From: an uncultured Bacteroidota bacterium
Lineage (GTDB): Bacteria; Bacteroidota; Bacteroidia; Bacteroidales; F082
Reading direction: 5' to 3'
DNA: 56,638 bases
NCBI GenBank assembly: GCA_937901015.1
Contig: CALCGQ010000084.1
Location: 1-56,638, forward strand
Below the pieces are notes generated by a model. That model was not told the DNA's origin. It did not search any database and saw only the letters and a list, made by a program, of their open reading frames with translations. The position numbers and the translations under genes were made by a program. Each line of letters begins with the position of its first letter. Position 1 is the first letter of the stretch. Below are positions 10,213-18,677 of this stretch, one piece after another.

Positions 10213-10250
10213 AAAAAAGGAGCATTTTGTAATATATGCTCCTTTTTTTG
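10213..10250. terminator. Bidirectional terminator
   Basis: 13-bp stem (10213-10225 with 10236-10248) with a 10-base loop, flanked by As on the left and Ts on the right. It serves the small gene on the plus strand and the kinase gene on the minus strand. Confidence 0.9.
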
Positions 10251-10285
10251 TGTTGTTAAGTTTAGGATTTATAAACTAATGAACT

Positions 10286-10927
10286 CTATAAATGATAGAT
10301 CTCGTCTGCTGAATCGAAATCCACAAAGAAATCTGCATCTTGTTTTAATTGTTTAACGATTGATTGTTCTTTCGCCATTACACTCAACCTGAAGTCATCT
10401 TCTTCTTCAACACCTTCGTATGTATTAAACTTACTGGCTTCTTTTGTGGATAATTCTATGAATACCTTTAATCTGGATTCTTTACACTTTATTGAATAAA
10501 GTCCTTTGATTATTAATATGTCCACACCATTGAAATCGGTAATCAACTCATCCTGATAATCAGTCACCATATCAACAAGTGGCATTCTAGCTACCTTACT
10601 TTCCTTAAAATCCTGGATGTTCTCGTAAATCTTTTCCCAGTCATACTCCTCCAGGCCTACTTTTTCAATGCCATTTTTCAATCTCCATTCTTTTCTATTT
10701 ATTGGAGGAATCTTATAATAATTATCAAGATCCATAATTTTCGCTCTAACACCCTCTCTTTTCTTGAGGTATTTGGCCAGAAGATATGAAACTGTTGATT
10801 TTCCTGTTCCAACCTCTCCTGTAACGGTGACAATATTTTTTGGTACATAATCCTGCATTACTCTGTCAAGGATTATTCCTGCTGCTGCACGATGTTTATT
10901 GGTAATTGTAAATACTTGATTCTGCAT
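10286..10927 (-). CDS. Uridine kinase-like P-loop kinase
   Basis: 213 residues. The Walker A motif is GEVGTGKST at 37-45. A DLDNYYKIPP segment resembles the DxDNYY substrate loop of uridine kinase/phosphoribulokinase proteins, and the DGVDILIIKGLYSIK-like stretch (NGVDILIIKGLYSIK) matches the strand with the Walker B-like position in that family. The N-terminal ~30 residues are an extension. Reaction probably phosphorylation of a nucleoside or related small molecule in the cytoplasm; substrate uncertain because the family is broad. Monocistronic, ending before the shared terminator. Confidence 0.75.
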   Translation of the reverse strand: MQNQVFTITNKHRAAAGIILDRVMQDYVPKNIVTVTGEVGTGKSTVSYLLAKYLKKREGVRAKIMDLDNYYKIPPINRKEWRLKNGIEKVGLEEYDWEKIYENIQDFKESKVARMPLVDMVTDYQDELITDFNGVDILIIKGLYSIKCKESRLKVFIELSTKEASKFNTYEGVEEEDDFRLSVMAKEQSIVKQLKQDADFFVDFDSADEIYHL

Positions 10928-11287
10928 AATAAATAAATATAGTAGCCTATAAGACTGTTAGTAAGTTAGTTAACTAGTATTTTGGTCAAGTACAGTTTGG
11001 AATGCAAGAATACAAACAAAAGTTGAATTTTTAAAAATATATTTAATAAGTTTTTTCTCCATCTAGTTTGATAAAAAAAAACAATTTTTAAACAACACAT
11101 ATAGAAAGCTACATTTAATCCCATATAAATATTTGATATTATGTAATAATCGAATGGCAAATTAATATGCAAATATTTTATAATTAGCACTTTATGATCA
11201 TAAAAAAAGGATTTGCCGAATAAATCTAATATTATTACATTTGCCGTAATGAATAAGAAGGTTAAACGCAAAAAAAAACCGTACAAA
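10928..11287. other. AT-rich intergenic region upstream of mdh
   Basis: About 360 bases of very AT-rich DNA between the divergent kinase and mdh genes. The only recognisable element is the mdh promoter at 11212-11243. A minus-strand open frame across it is composed of low-complexity AT-rich codons and is not believed. Confidence 0.6.
11212..11243 (+). promoter_or_regulatory. Bacteroidota-type promoter of mdh
   Basis: -33 TTTG at 11212-11215, 20-base spacer, -7 TACATTTG at 11236-11243. This matches the TTTG/TAnnTTTG consensus of the primary sigma factor in the phylum. Transcription would begin near 11250, which rules out the first in-frame start at 11213. Confidence 0.7.
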
Positions 11288-12229
11288 ATGCAAAAAATAA
11301 CTGTTATTGGAGCTGGTAATGTTGGTGCTACATGTGCCAATGTAATTGCTCACAAAGATCTAGCTAAAGAAGTTGTACTTCTAGATGTAAAAGAAGGAAT
11401 TGCCGAGGGTAAAGCTCTTGACATATGGCAAACAGCAGCCATTAATCACTTCAACACTCGAGTTACTGGAGTAACTAATGATTATCTAAAAACCAAAGGA
11501 TCAGGAATAATTGTTATTACCTCAGGTATTCCACGTAAACCTGGTATGTCACGTGATGATTTAATTAAGACCAATGCAAGCATTGTAAAAGATGTTACAG
11601 AAAAGGCTATTAAGTATTCACCAGATGCTATTATCATTGTGGTTAGTAACCCTCTTGACGTTATGACATATGCTGCATATCAAGCTTCAAATAAACCATC
11701 TAGAAAAGTATTTGGAATGGCTGGAACACTCGATACAGGTAGATACAGAGCATTTATTGCAAATGCATTAAATGTAACTCCAATTGATATACATGCTATG
11801 CTTCTTGGTGGACATGGTGACACAATGGTACCATTACCAAGATACACATCCATCAACGGGATTCCTATTACTCAATTACTTGGTAAGGATGAAATAGATA
11901 AGATCGTTGAAAGAACCAAAAAAGGTGGTGGAGAACTTGTAAATCTAATGGGTACAAGTGCATGGTATGCTCCAGGTGCTGCGGCTGCTCAACTTGTGGA
12001 AGCAATTGTTGATGATCAGAAAAAGATTGTTCCTCTATGTGCATACCTTAATGGTGAATATGGATTAAAAGATGTATTTTTAGGTGTACCTGTTAAACTT
12101 GGAAAAGAAGGTATTGAAGAAATCATTGAAATTGATCTTGACAAAGACGAGAAAAAACTACTCGAAACTTCTTCAAATTCTGTTAAGAGCGTAATGAAAG
12201 TTCTTGATGACATGAAGATTTTTGATTAA
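11288..12229 (+). CDS. mdh: Malate dehydrogenase
   Basis: 313 residues from ATG 11288 (QKITVIGAGNVGATCAN). The Rossmann GxGxxG motif is at the very N-terminus, the usual start for LDH-like malate dehydrogenases. An in-frame ATG at 11249 would add a lysine-rich stretch (MNKKVKRKKKPYK) unlike the family. The catalytic histidine lies in MLLGGHGDTMVP, with substrate arginines in IPRKPGMSRDDL. It interconverts oxaloacetate and malate with NAD, feeding the fumarate/succinate branch that also uses the mutase encoded at 967-5021. Single gene between its own promoter and terminator. Confidence 0.95.
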   Translation: MQKITVIGAGNVGATCANVIAHKDLAKEVVLLDVKEGIAEGKALDIWQTAAINHFNTRVTGVTNDYLKTKGSGIIVITSGIPRKPGMSRDDLIKTNASIVKDVTEKAIKYSPDAIIIVVSNPLDVMTYAAYQASNKPSRKVFGMAGTLDTGRYRAFIANALNVTPIDIHAMLLGGHGDTMVPLPRYTSINGIPITQLLGKDEIDKIVERTKKGGGELVNLMGTSAWYAPGAAAAQLVEAIVDDQKKIVPLCAYLNGEYGLKDVFLGVPVKLGKEGIEEIIEIDLDKDEKKLLETSSNSVKSVMKVLDDMKIFD

Positions 12230-12276
12230 AATACTGCCTGATCATTAATGGTTGCGATTCTTGTTTAGGCTTGTAG

Positions 12277-12302
12277 CGCTCTCTTTGGAGAGCGTTTTTT
12301 TT
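12277..12302 (+). terminator. Terminator of mdh
   Basis: Perfect 7-bp stem CGCTCTC/GAGAGCG (12277-12283 and 12288-12294), loop TTTG, then eight Ts. Confidence 0.9.
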
Positions 12303-12344
12303 GTGTTTTACTTTTGTTAATTTTATGCATTAATATTAATCATT

Positions 12345-13031
12345 ATGAAAAGAATTGTAATACTAACCGGTGCCGGGATGAGTGCTGAAAGTGGTGTTAG
12401 CACCTTTCGTGATAATAATGGTTTATGGGAAAACCATAGAGTTGAAGATGTTGCAACACCTGAAGCATGGCACAGCAACCAGGAGTTGGTAATGGAATTC
12501 TACAATCAGCGAAGAAAACAATTATTTGAAGTTGGGCCAAACAAGGGGCATTTAGGGTTAGTTAGATTAGAAGATAAGTTTGACGTCCAGATCATCACAC
12601 AAAATGTAGATGACTTGCACGAACGTGCAGGTTCTTCAAATATTCTTCATCTTCATGGAGAGTTGAAAAAAGTCAGAAGTACAAGTAATCAAGATTTAAT
12701 TTACACTCTTGATAGCTGGGAATTAAAAATTGGTGATAAATGTGAAGAAGGATCACAACTAAGGCCTCATATTGTTTGGTTTGGTGAAAGTGTTCCCATG
12801 ATAGAACCTGCAGTTAGGATTGTTGCAAACGCCGATATTCTAATTGTGATTGGCACATCGATGGCAGTTTACCCAGCAGCAAGCCTGATTAATTATGTTG
12901 ATCACAATATCCCTAAATATTATATCGATCCCAAAGCCTTTCAGGTTTCAGGAGTTGAAAACCTTACCATTATAAACGAAAAGGCCGGTATTGGGGTACC
13001 AAAACTTGTTGATGATTTGCTTATGAATTGA
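12345..13031 (+). CDS. cobB: Sirtuin NAD-dependent protein deacylase
   Basis: 228 residues. NAD-binding GAGMSAESGVSTFRD at 9-23, QNVDDLHERAGS at 86-97 and catalytic His104 in HLHGEL. The Y53/R56 pair (FYNQRR) is the class III (SIRT5/CobB) signature that accepts negatively charged acyl groups such as succinyl. The zinc-ribbon cysteines normally found between about residues 110 and 140 are absent: that stretch contains only C133. A possible -7 box TACTTTTG is at 12309-12316. Given the succinyl-CoA-producing mutase in the same window, a desuccinylase role is plausible, but this is inference. The gene is monocistronic. Confidence 0.9.
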   Translation: MKRIVILTGAGMSAESGVSTFRDNNGLWENHRVEDVATPEAWHSNQELVMEFYNQRRKQLFEVGPNKGHLGLVRLEDKFDVQIITQNVDDLHERAGSSNILHLHGELKKVRSTSNQDLIYTLDSWELKIGDKCEEGSQLRPHIVWFGESVPMIEPAVRIVANADILIVIGTSMAVYPAASLINYVDHNIPKYYIDPKAFQVSGVENLTIINEKAGIGVPKLVDDLLMN

Positions 13032-13112
13032 GTACTTAATGATGTCCTGATTTAAATGGAAATTCATTCATTATAAAAAATCATAAAAAATAGATACCAC
13101 TTAGTTCAAATA

Positions 13113-13142
13113 TTTCGTTAGACATAAAAAAATGTAGTTTTG
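13113..13142 (+). promoter_or_regulatory. Promoter of the FKBP gene pair
   Basis: TTTC (13113-13116) as near-consensus -33, 18-base spacer, and TAGTTTTG (13135-13142) as -7. It lies 20 bases before the ATG at 13163. Confidence 0.5.
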
Positions 13143-13162
13143 CGAAAAATATTCAATCTGTA

Positions 13163-13630
13163 ATGAGAAAAAGTTTTTTAGTCATATTTTCGATAGTACT
13201 ATTAAGTACTTTAATAGGATCTTGTAAAAAAGAAGATCAAGGTGAGCTTGACAGGGAAATAATTGAAGCTTATGTTCTTGAACATGAACTTAACGGACAG
13301 TTTAATGAAAGTGGTTTATACTATGTTATAGAAGAGCCTGGAGGAGATGCACATCCTTCTGTTTATTCAGAAGTAACTGTTTATTACAAGGGTTATTTTT
13401 TGGATGGGACAGTTTTCGATAGTAATATTGGTGGAGATAAGCTTACAACCCCTTTGTATAATCTAATAAGAGGATGGCAACAAGGTCTTCAATTAATTGG
13501 TAAAGAAGGAAAAATCACTATGGTCATTCCTTCTGGTTTGGCATATGGTTATAATGGATCAGGTAGTATTGCCCCCAATACAGTTATTGCATTTGACGTT
13601 GAATTAGTGAGTTTTAGAAACTTTGATTAA
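13163..13630 (+). CDS. FKBP-type peptidyl-prolyl isomerase lipoprotein
   Basis: 155 residues. A lipoprotein signal ends at Cys21 (LIGSC). The FKBP domain covers about 70-152: VTVYYKGYFLDGTVFDS, RGWQQGLQLIGKEGKI, and GLAYGYNGSGSIAPNTVIAFDVELV. The aromatic and acidic active-site residues (Y, F, D and W) are all present, so it should be an active proline isomerase helping to fold envelope proteins on the periplasmic side of a membrane. It is followed 56 bases later by a diverged copy. Confidence 0.92.
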   Translation: MRKSFLVIFSIVLLSTLIGSCKKEDQGELDREIIEAYVLEHELNGQFNESGLYYVIEEPGGDAHPSVYSEVTVYYKGYFLDGTVFDSNIGGDKLTTPLYNLIRGWQQGLQLIGKEGKITMVIPSGLAYGYNGSGSIAPNTVIAFDVELVSFRNFD

Positions 13631-13686
13631 CCAAAATTAAATTCTAGTTTATACAGATATTAATTACCACAAACTAAAATAAGCAT

Positions 13687-14142
13687 ATGTACAGTAGATA
13701 TTTATCAGTTATTTCAATACTAGTATTAGCCACCGTTCTGTTCTCATGTAAAAAAGATGCGAATCAAGGCGAGATTGACAGGGGTTTAATCGAAGCTTAT
13801 ATCATGGAAAACCAGCTGGCTGGAACATACTCATCAAGTGGATTGTACTATGTTATTGAAGAAGAAGGTGAAGTAGAACATCCTAATTTAAATTCCAATG
13901 TAGCAACTTCATACAAGGAGGAATCATTGTATGGAATAGTATATGATGAGAAAGAATACTATACAGAGATACTTTCACAAAAAATTCCTGGAGTACAAGA
14001 AGGTCTGCAGTTAATTGGCGAAGGTGGCAGTATAAAATTATTGATCCCATCCAATCTGGCATATGGGTCAAATGGAAATGAAAATATTGGCCCGAATGAA
14101 GTAATTGTATATGATGTTACGCTCCACTATTTTAATCAATAG
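13687..14142 (+). CDS. Degenerate FKBP-like lipoprotein, paralogue of the preceding gene
   Basis: 151 residues, lipoprotein Cys21. It is clearly a tandem duplicate of the previous gene (shared EIDRGLIEAYIMENQL...SGLYYVIEEEG and GVQEGLQLIG, LAYGSNG), but FKBP active-site positions are lost: VYYKGY has become TSYKEES, TVFDS has become IVYDE, and the conserved tryptophan after RG is replaced (IPGVQ). Probably no longer an isomerase; perhaps a chaperone or peptide binder. The reading frame is intact. Confidence 0.85.
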   Translation: MYSRYLSVISILVLATVLFSCKKDANQGEIDRGLIEAYIMENQLAGTYSSSGLYYVIEEEGEVEHPNLNSNVATSYKEESLYGIVYDEKEYYTEILSQKIPGVQEGLQLIGEGGSIKLLIPSNLAYGSNGNENIGPNEVIVYDVTLHYFNQ

Positions 14143-14246
14143 CGGAAGTTTTTTGATTAAATAAAAGCTACTATCTTTATACCTGAAAATTTAGGAAGAG
14201 CTATTTGCTTTTTAACTAGTAGGTTTATCACAAAAGACTTTTAATT

Positions 14247-14699
14247 ATGGCACCTGAACATACCTTTTTATTGGAAAAAGCACGTAAGTACTGTGTATAT
14301 CAGGAAAGATCAATTTTTGATGTAAAATCAAAACTAAACAGTTGGAATCTCAGTGAAAATATTGTTTCTGAGATTATTCTAAAACTCAAAAAAGAAGACT
14401 TCATTAATGAAGACAGATATGCTCTTGCTTTTGCAACAGGGAAGCTGAGAAATAACAAATGGGGTCGGAATAAAATTTCCTATGCGCTTGCGCAGAAACG
14501 AGTTCCGGACTTAACTATCCAAATTGCTTTAAATTCATTGGATGAAGATGAATATATAAAAACCCTTAAGTATGTATTGGCATCTAAAAAAATAGATGAT
14601 GACAATGATTTTCGGAGAAATGGAAAACTTGTTAAATATGCACAACAAAAAGGGTTTCAACCTGAGTTATCCTGGAAAGTAATTAATGGAGAGATTTAA
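14247..14699 (+). CDS. recX: RecX family regulatory protein
   Basis: 150 residues, typical RecX length. Three-helix RecX repeats are seen: ARKYCVYQERSIFDVKSKL, then LKKEDFINEDRYALAFATGKLRNNKWGRNKI, then a final repeat near the C-terminus. RecX binds RecA filaments and limits recombination. recA is not in the window. prfB starts 28 bases after its stop. Confidence 0.88.
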   Translation: MAPEHTFLLEKARKYCVYQERSIFDVKSKLNSWNLSENIVSEIILKLKKEDFINEDRYALAFATGKLRNNKWGRNKISYALAQKRVPDLTIQIALNSLDEDEYIKTLKYVLASKKIDDDNDFRRNGKLVKYAQQKGFQPELSWKVINGEI

Positions 14700-14727
14700 T
14701 AACACCACAAAAATCTAGTAGAAATCC

Positions 14728-15820
14728 ATGTTCACAACAGAAGGTAGAAATGATATTAAAAAGAGGTTAGATGCCTTAAGGGGGTATCTTTGACGTTGAT
14801 CGAAAGAAACTTGAGATCGAAGAGGAAGAAGAACAAACGCTATCACCTGAATTTTGGAATAATCCCAAAGCTGCTGAGTCACATCTAAAAAAAATCAAAG
14901 AAAAAAAGATTTGGGTCGATGCATTCAATAATGCTCATGAATCGGTAAGCGACTTGCTTGTATTGGAAGAGTTTTTTGAAATGGATGAAGCCACCCGTGA
15001 GGAACTCGACATTCAATTTGACAATACAATAAAGGCCATATCAGACCTCGAGTTTCTTCAAATGCTAAGCAATAAAGAAGATTCATTTGATGCCATCCTT
15101 AAGATTAATCCTGGGGCCGGAGGAACGGAAAGTCAGGATTGGGCAGAAATGCTCATGAGAATGTATATTCGTTATGGTGAACGGAATAAGTTTAAAGTAA
15201 AAGAATTAGATTATCAGGCTGGAGATGGCGCCGGTATAAAATCCGTAGCTCTACAATTTAGTGGTGAGTTTGCTTTTGGTTATTTGAAAGGTGAAAATGG
15301 TGTTCATCGGTTAGTCCGTCTTTCTCCATTTGATTCCGCAAATAGAAGGCACACATCTTTTGCATCTGTATACGTATACCCAGTTGTTGATGACACTATC
15401 GATATTAAAGTAAACCCGGCAGATATTAGTTGGGATACTTTCAGGTCGGGTGGCCCAGGCGGACAAAATGTAAACAAGGTTGAAACAGCTGTGCGATTAC
15501 ATCACGAACCTTCAGGAATAGTAATTGAATGTCAGGAAACAAGGTCACAACTTCAGAATCGTGAAAAAGCAATTCAGATGCTCAAATCACAGCTTTATGA
15601 GGTCGAACTTCGGAAAAAACAGGAAGCCATCGACAAAATTGAAGGTAGTAAGAAAAAGATCGAATGGGGATCTCAAATCAGATCCTATGTAATGCACCCA
15701 TATAAACTTGTTAAAGATGTTAGAACTAATTATGAAACTTCTAATGTTCAAAATGTTATGGATGGTGATCTTGATGATTTTATCAAAGCCTACCTCTTGG
15801 AATTCAGTGGAAATAGCTAA
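14728..15820 (+). CDS. prfB: Peptide chain release factor 2, with programmed +1 frameshift
   Basis: The coding sequence is in two frames. Frame one starts at ATG 14728 and runs 21 codons to a TGA at 14791-14793. The +1 frame continues from GAC 14792 to 15820 (342 codons plus stop), giving a 363-residue protein, the normal RF2 length. The shift site AGG GGG TAT CTT TGA C (14779-14794) matches the known RF2 autoregulatory site: low RF2 stalls at TGA and ribosomes slip at CTT. RF2 features are the SPF anticodon tripeptide ([12 protein letters not shown]) and GGQ motif in [10 protein letters not shown]. It releases peptides at UGA and UAA. Confidence 0.95.
14779..14794 (+). promoter_or_regulatory. 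RF2 programmed frameshift element
   Basis: AGGGGG (Shine-Dalgarno-like stimulator, 14779-14784), TAT spacer, slippery CTT (14788-14790), in-frame TGA (14791-14793), and C as the following base, the poor stop context that favours slipping. Confidence 0.93.
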
Positions 15821-15981
15821 ATAAAGAATCGCTTATATTCCAAAATAAAGAAACTCTTCCCATTACTGGAACTAATCGAGAAATAATACTAATGCTATAT
15901 TCATGATTACGAGCAAATTACACGCGTTATAAAACAATGGCAAATAGTTTGTACCTTTGAATCAAAGCTAAAAATAATACT

Positions 15982-17946
15982 ATGAAAAAGACTAGCATAC
16001 TTGGATTAATTGTAATACTTGTTTCTCTATTATCAATAATATCTTGCAACAAAGTAAATAACCCCACTCCCCCTCAAGGTGGTGGACTCGACGAATTAAT
16101 TATTCCAGACGGTTTTACATTTAATACCACAACTGAATATCAGATAAACCTACAAGTGATTGGTGATGGTTCTGCAAAATTCGATCGCGCTAAATTTTTC
16201 ATTTATTCTGGTATACCAGATAGCACCGGTGTATTATTGGCTTCAGGAGGTGTTGATTCGCAAGGCAGATACATTACTTCTTTGTCAAAATCTGTAATTA
16301 TGGATAGTCTCTATATTTCATCTAACATAACAGGGATGAGTTTAGGGATGGTATACATTGATGGTGATTCATTCTCACATCAGTTTAATTTCTCAAGCAA
16401 GGCTCCACTCATAGGAGGTGCAAATAGAGGGATGTTCACAGATATTATCAGCGATTTTGAAAATGGCTTAGATGGTTGGCAACCTTATAGAGATATATCT
16501 ATTTTCACATCCGATGCAAACAACACCCCTATATCTGGTGGTCCATCTGGAGCAACCGATGGTTTCATATGGGGTTTTGACACCAGAAGTGGACTTAGAT
16601 CATATTTAGCTCCAGCAAAATTTGCAGGTGATTTATACGGTCAGTATATTGCTTATCATTATTATTTGGGAAATACTGATCAAGCCAGACCAACTCAAAA
16701 CAATATTGCAGACATTAGAATTACCGATGGAAATAATGTACTTGCAATTGATCTAAGCTCAACTTTCCAGCATGAAGTTAATGCAGGTTGGCAAACCATT
16801 TACTGTAAGTTAGATGAAACTGAAACTTCTGGTAGTGGTTGGTTATATGGGAATATGTCGACATGGACCACAGGTAATGGCGGAAATTCAACTCCAAACT
16901 CATCTGCAACCAACGCACAAGTAATACAAATACTTCAAAATGTAACAGGTGTAATGATTGCTCCTGAATATCAAGTTGGATATTTTTCGTCCAACGGTCC
17001 TGAGTTTATTTGCTTAGGTAAGGTAGGTATTGTTGAGGATGTTACCACATTCCCAATTCTTCAACAAGGTCAACAACCAGATGATTCCGACAATGACGGT
17101 GTTCCAAACTCAACCGATGATTACCCAAATGATCCTGACAAAGCATATAATAACTATGGGCCAGGTGAAGATATCTATGGTACTCTTGCTTATGAAGATT
17201 TATGGCCGGCAAAGGGTGATTACGATTTCAATGATTTAGTTATAGATTATAACTACAATGTAATTACAAATGCCAGTAACAAAGTTGTAGAAATTGATGG
17301 TAATTATATTGTTAAAGCAACGGGTGCGGGATTTCTTAATGGTTTTGCTATTGAGCTCCCAATAAACCCATCCACAGTTACTTCGGTTTCGGGTCAGCAA
17401 CTCTCAAGTAATACATTTGAACTATCAGCAAATGGAACAGAAACAGGACAATCAAATGTAGTGATCCCCATGTTCGACGATGCACATACCTTATTTGGTG
17501 TAACAGGATTTATCAATACCAATCCTTCATCTGAATACTATACACCTGTTGAGCTTAATATAATTGTAGAGCTTGATGGCAGTATGAATATCTCAGATCT
17601 TGGTACAGCCCCTTATAATGCTTTCATGGTTTCAAACCAAAGAAGAGGATACGAGATACACTTGGCTGGTCAAGAAAATACTGACAAAGCGGACACAGAT
17701 TTATTTGGTACTTCGAACGATGACACTAACCCTGCAATATCAAAATATTATCAAACATCTAACAACTTGCCTTGGGCCATACATTTGCCTGTTAGTTTTG
17801 ATTATCCCATCGAAACCAACTCCATCGAAACTGCATATTTGAAATTAGTGGAATGGGCAGAATCAGGTGGATCGCAATTTCCAGACTGGTATCTTGATGA
17901 ATCGGGTTATAGAAATGATAACCATATATATCCTATTCCTAACTAA
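15982..17946 (+). CDS. LruC domain (DUF4842) surface lipoprotein
   Basis: 654 residues. Lipoprotein signal peptide with Cys22 (SIISCNK). Residues about 155-350 look like a lectin-like or cleaved-adhesin beta fold (ISDFENGLDGWQPYRD, GFIWGFDTRSG). A calcium-binding thrombospondin type 3-like motif DSDNDGVPNSTDDYPNDP is at about 368-385. The C-terminal LruC/DUF4842 region starts with YEDLWPAKGDYDFNDLVIDY around 395-420. Known family members are outer membrane or surface lipoproteins of Bacteroidota and Leptospira. A TACCTTTG box at 15952-15959 is a possible -7 element. Likely adhesive or structural; the ligand is unknown. Confidence 0.85.
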   Translation: MKKTSILGLIVILVSLLSIISCNKVNNPTPPQGGGLDELIIPDGFTFNTTTEYQINLQVIGDGSAKFDRAKFFIYSGIPDSTGVLLASGGVDSQGRYITSLSKSVIMDSLYISSNITGMSLGMVYIDGDSFSHQFNFSSKAPLIGGANRGMFTDIISDFENGLDGWQPYRDISIFTSDANNTPISGGPSGATDGFIWGFDTRSGLRSYLAPAKFAGDLYGQYIAYHYYLGNTDQARPTQNNIADIRITDGNNVLAIDLSSTFQHEVNAGWQTIYCKLDETETSGSGWLYGNMSTWTTGNGGNSTPNSSATNAQVIQILQNVTGVMIAPEYQVGYFSSNGPEFICLGKVGIVEDVTTFPILQQGQQPDDSDNDGVPNSTDDYPNDPDKAYNNYGPGEDIYGTLAYEDLWPAKGDYDFNDLVIDYNYNVITNASNKVVEIDGNYIVKATGAGFLNGFAIELPINPSTVTSVSGQQLSSNTFELSANGTETGQSNVVIPMFDDAHTLFGVTGFINTNPSSEYYTPVELNIIVELDGSMNISDLGTAPYNAFMVSNQRRGYEIHLAGQENTDKADTDLFGTSNDDTNPAISKYYQTSNNLPWAIHLPVSFDYPIETNSIETAYLKLVEWAESGGSQFPDWYLDESGYRNDNHIYPIPN

Positions 17947-17996
17947 TCCAGTTAGGACAACAATGTTTTTTGATAAGTTTGGTTATTGAGTTGTTT

Positions 17997-18608
17997 CTAT
18001 ACTAGAAAAAAGAGGCAAGACATTCCTATTGATCCCAGTAGGAATCCTAAATAGATTTGGAATGGTTTATGTGCATTAAGTTTTAACCTTGCAGCTGCAA
18101 TTATTCCTATCAATAATATCAGAGAAAATATTACTAGCGTGAGGTTATATTGGAATCTAATTGCGAAGCCAAATAAAGTTCCCAACAAACCTCCCCAGGC
18201 AGTCATATGCAAGCTGATTTTTGTGGCATAATTTATTAATAGTGTGATTAATACAAGCATAGTAGACCCAACCATAAAAAAGGTTATTAACCCTGACATT
18301 GAAGCTTGTTTCAGCATATAATATGTAGCATAAAACAACACCGCTACCATAAGTAGTGGAAATACCCTTTCCCTTTGAGTTTCCATTTGCAGACTCCCAA
18401 CTTTACCAAGCCGCACGGTTATTAGGATTATTAAGGTGGGAATTAGAAATGTGAAAATAAAAACAAATCCCACAACTATGTACCTGTAGTTTTCCGGAAT
18501 TGAAAGTATTGAATGAGTATTTAAGTTCATCAATAACAATAATGCATAAGTGGGGACCAGCAATGGATGAAAGATTGTGGAAACTATTTTAGCTGAAAGT
18601 GTTGTCAT
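17997..18608 (-). CDS. Polytopic inner membrane protein, possibly PAP2-like
   Basis: 203 residues with about six hydrophobic segments and an N-terminal IFHPLLVPTYALLLL stretch, a common opening of a Bacteroidota membrane family sometimes called PAP2-like. I see no complete PAP2 phosphatase motif (KxxxxxxRP, PSGH, SRxxxxxH); only HMTAWGGLLGTLFGF and ARLKLNAHKPFQIYLGF might be remnants of the last two. Catalysis is therefore doubtful. It ends the minus-strand cluster containing rpoN, with 69 bases between it and rpoN. Confidence 0.65.
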   Translation of the reverse strand: MTTLSAKIVSTIFHPLLVPTYALLLLMNLNTHSILSIPENYRYIVVGFVFIFTFLIPTLIILITVRLGKVGSLQMETQRERVFPLLMVAVLFYATYYMLKQASMSGLITFFMVGSTMLVLITLLINYATKISLHMTAWGGLLGTLFGFAIRFQYNLTLVIFSLILLIGIIAAARLKLNAHKPFQIYLGFLLGSIGMSCLFFLV

Positions 18609-18677
18609 TGTAGTGGAGGTGTCATTGTTGCCTAGTTGTTTCGGTTTGCTATTGATTACAACCTTATGACAATCATT

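Noticed and set aside
10966-11340. 124-codon minus-strand frame upstream of mdh
   Set aside because: It lies across the mdh promoter and start, with low-complexity AT-rich codons, and cannot be a gene together with mdh.
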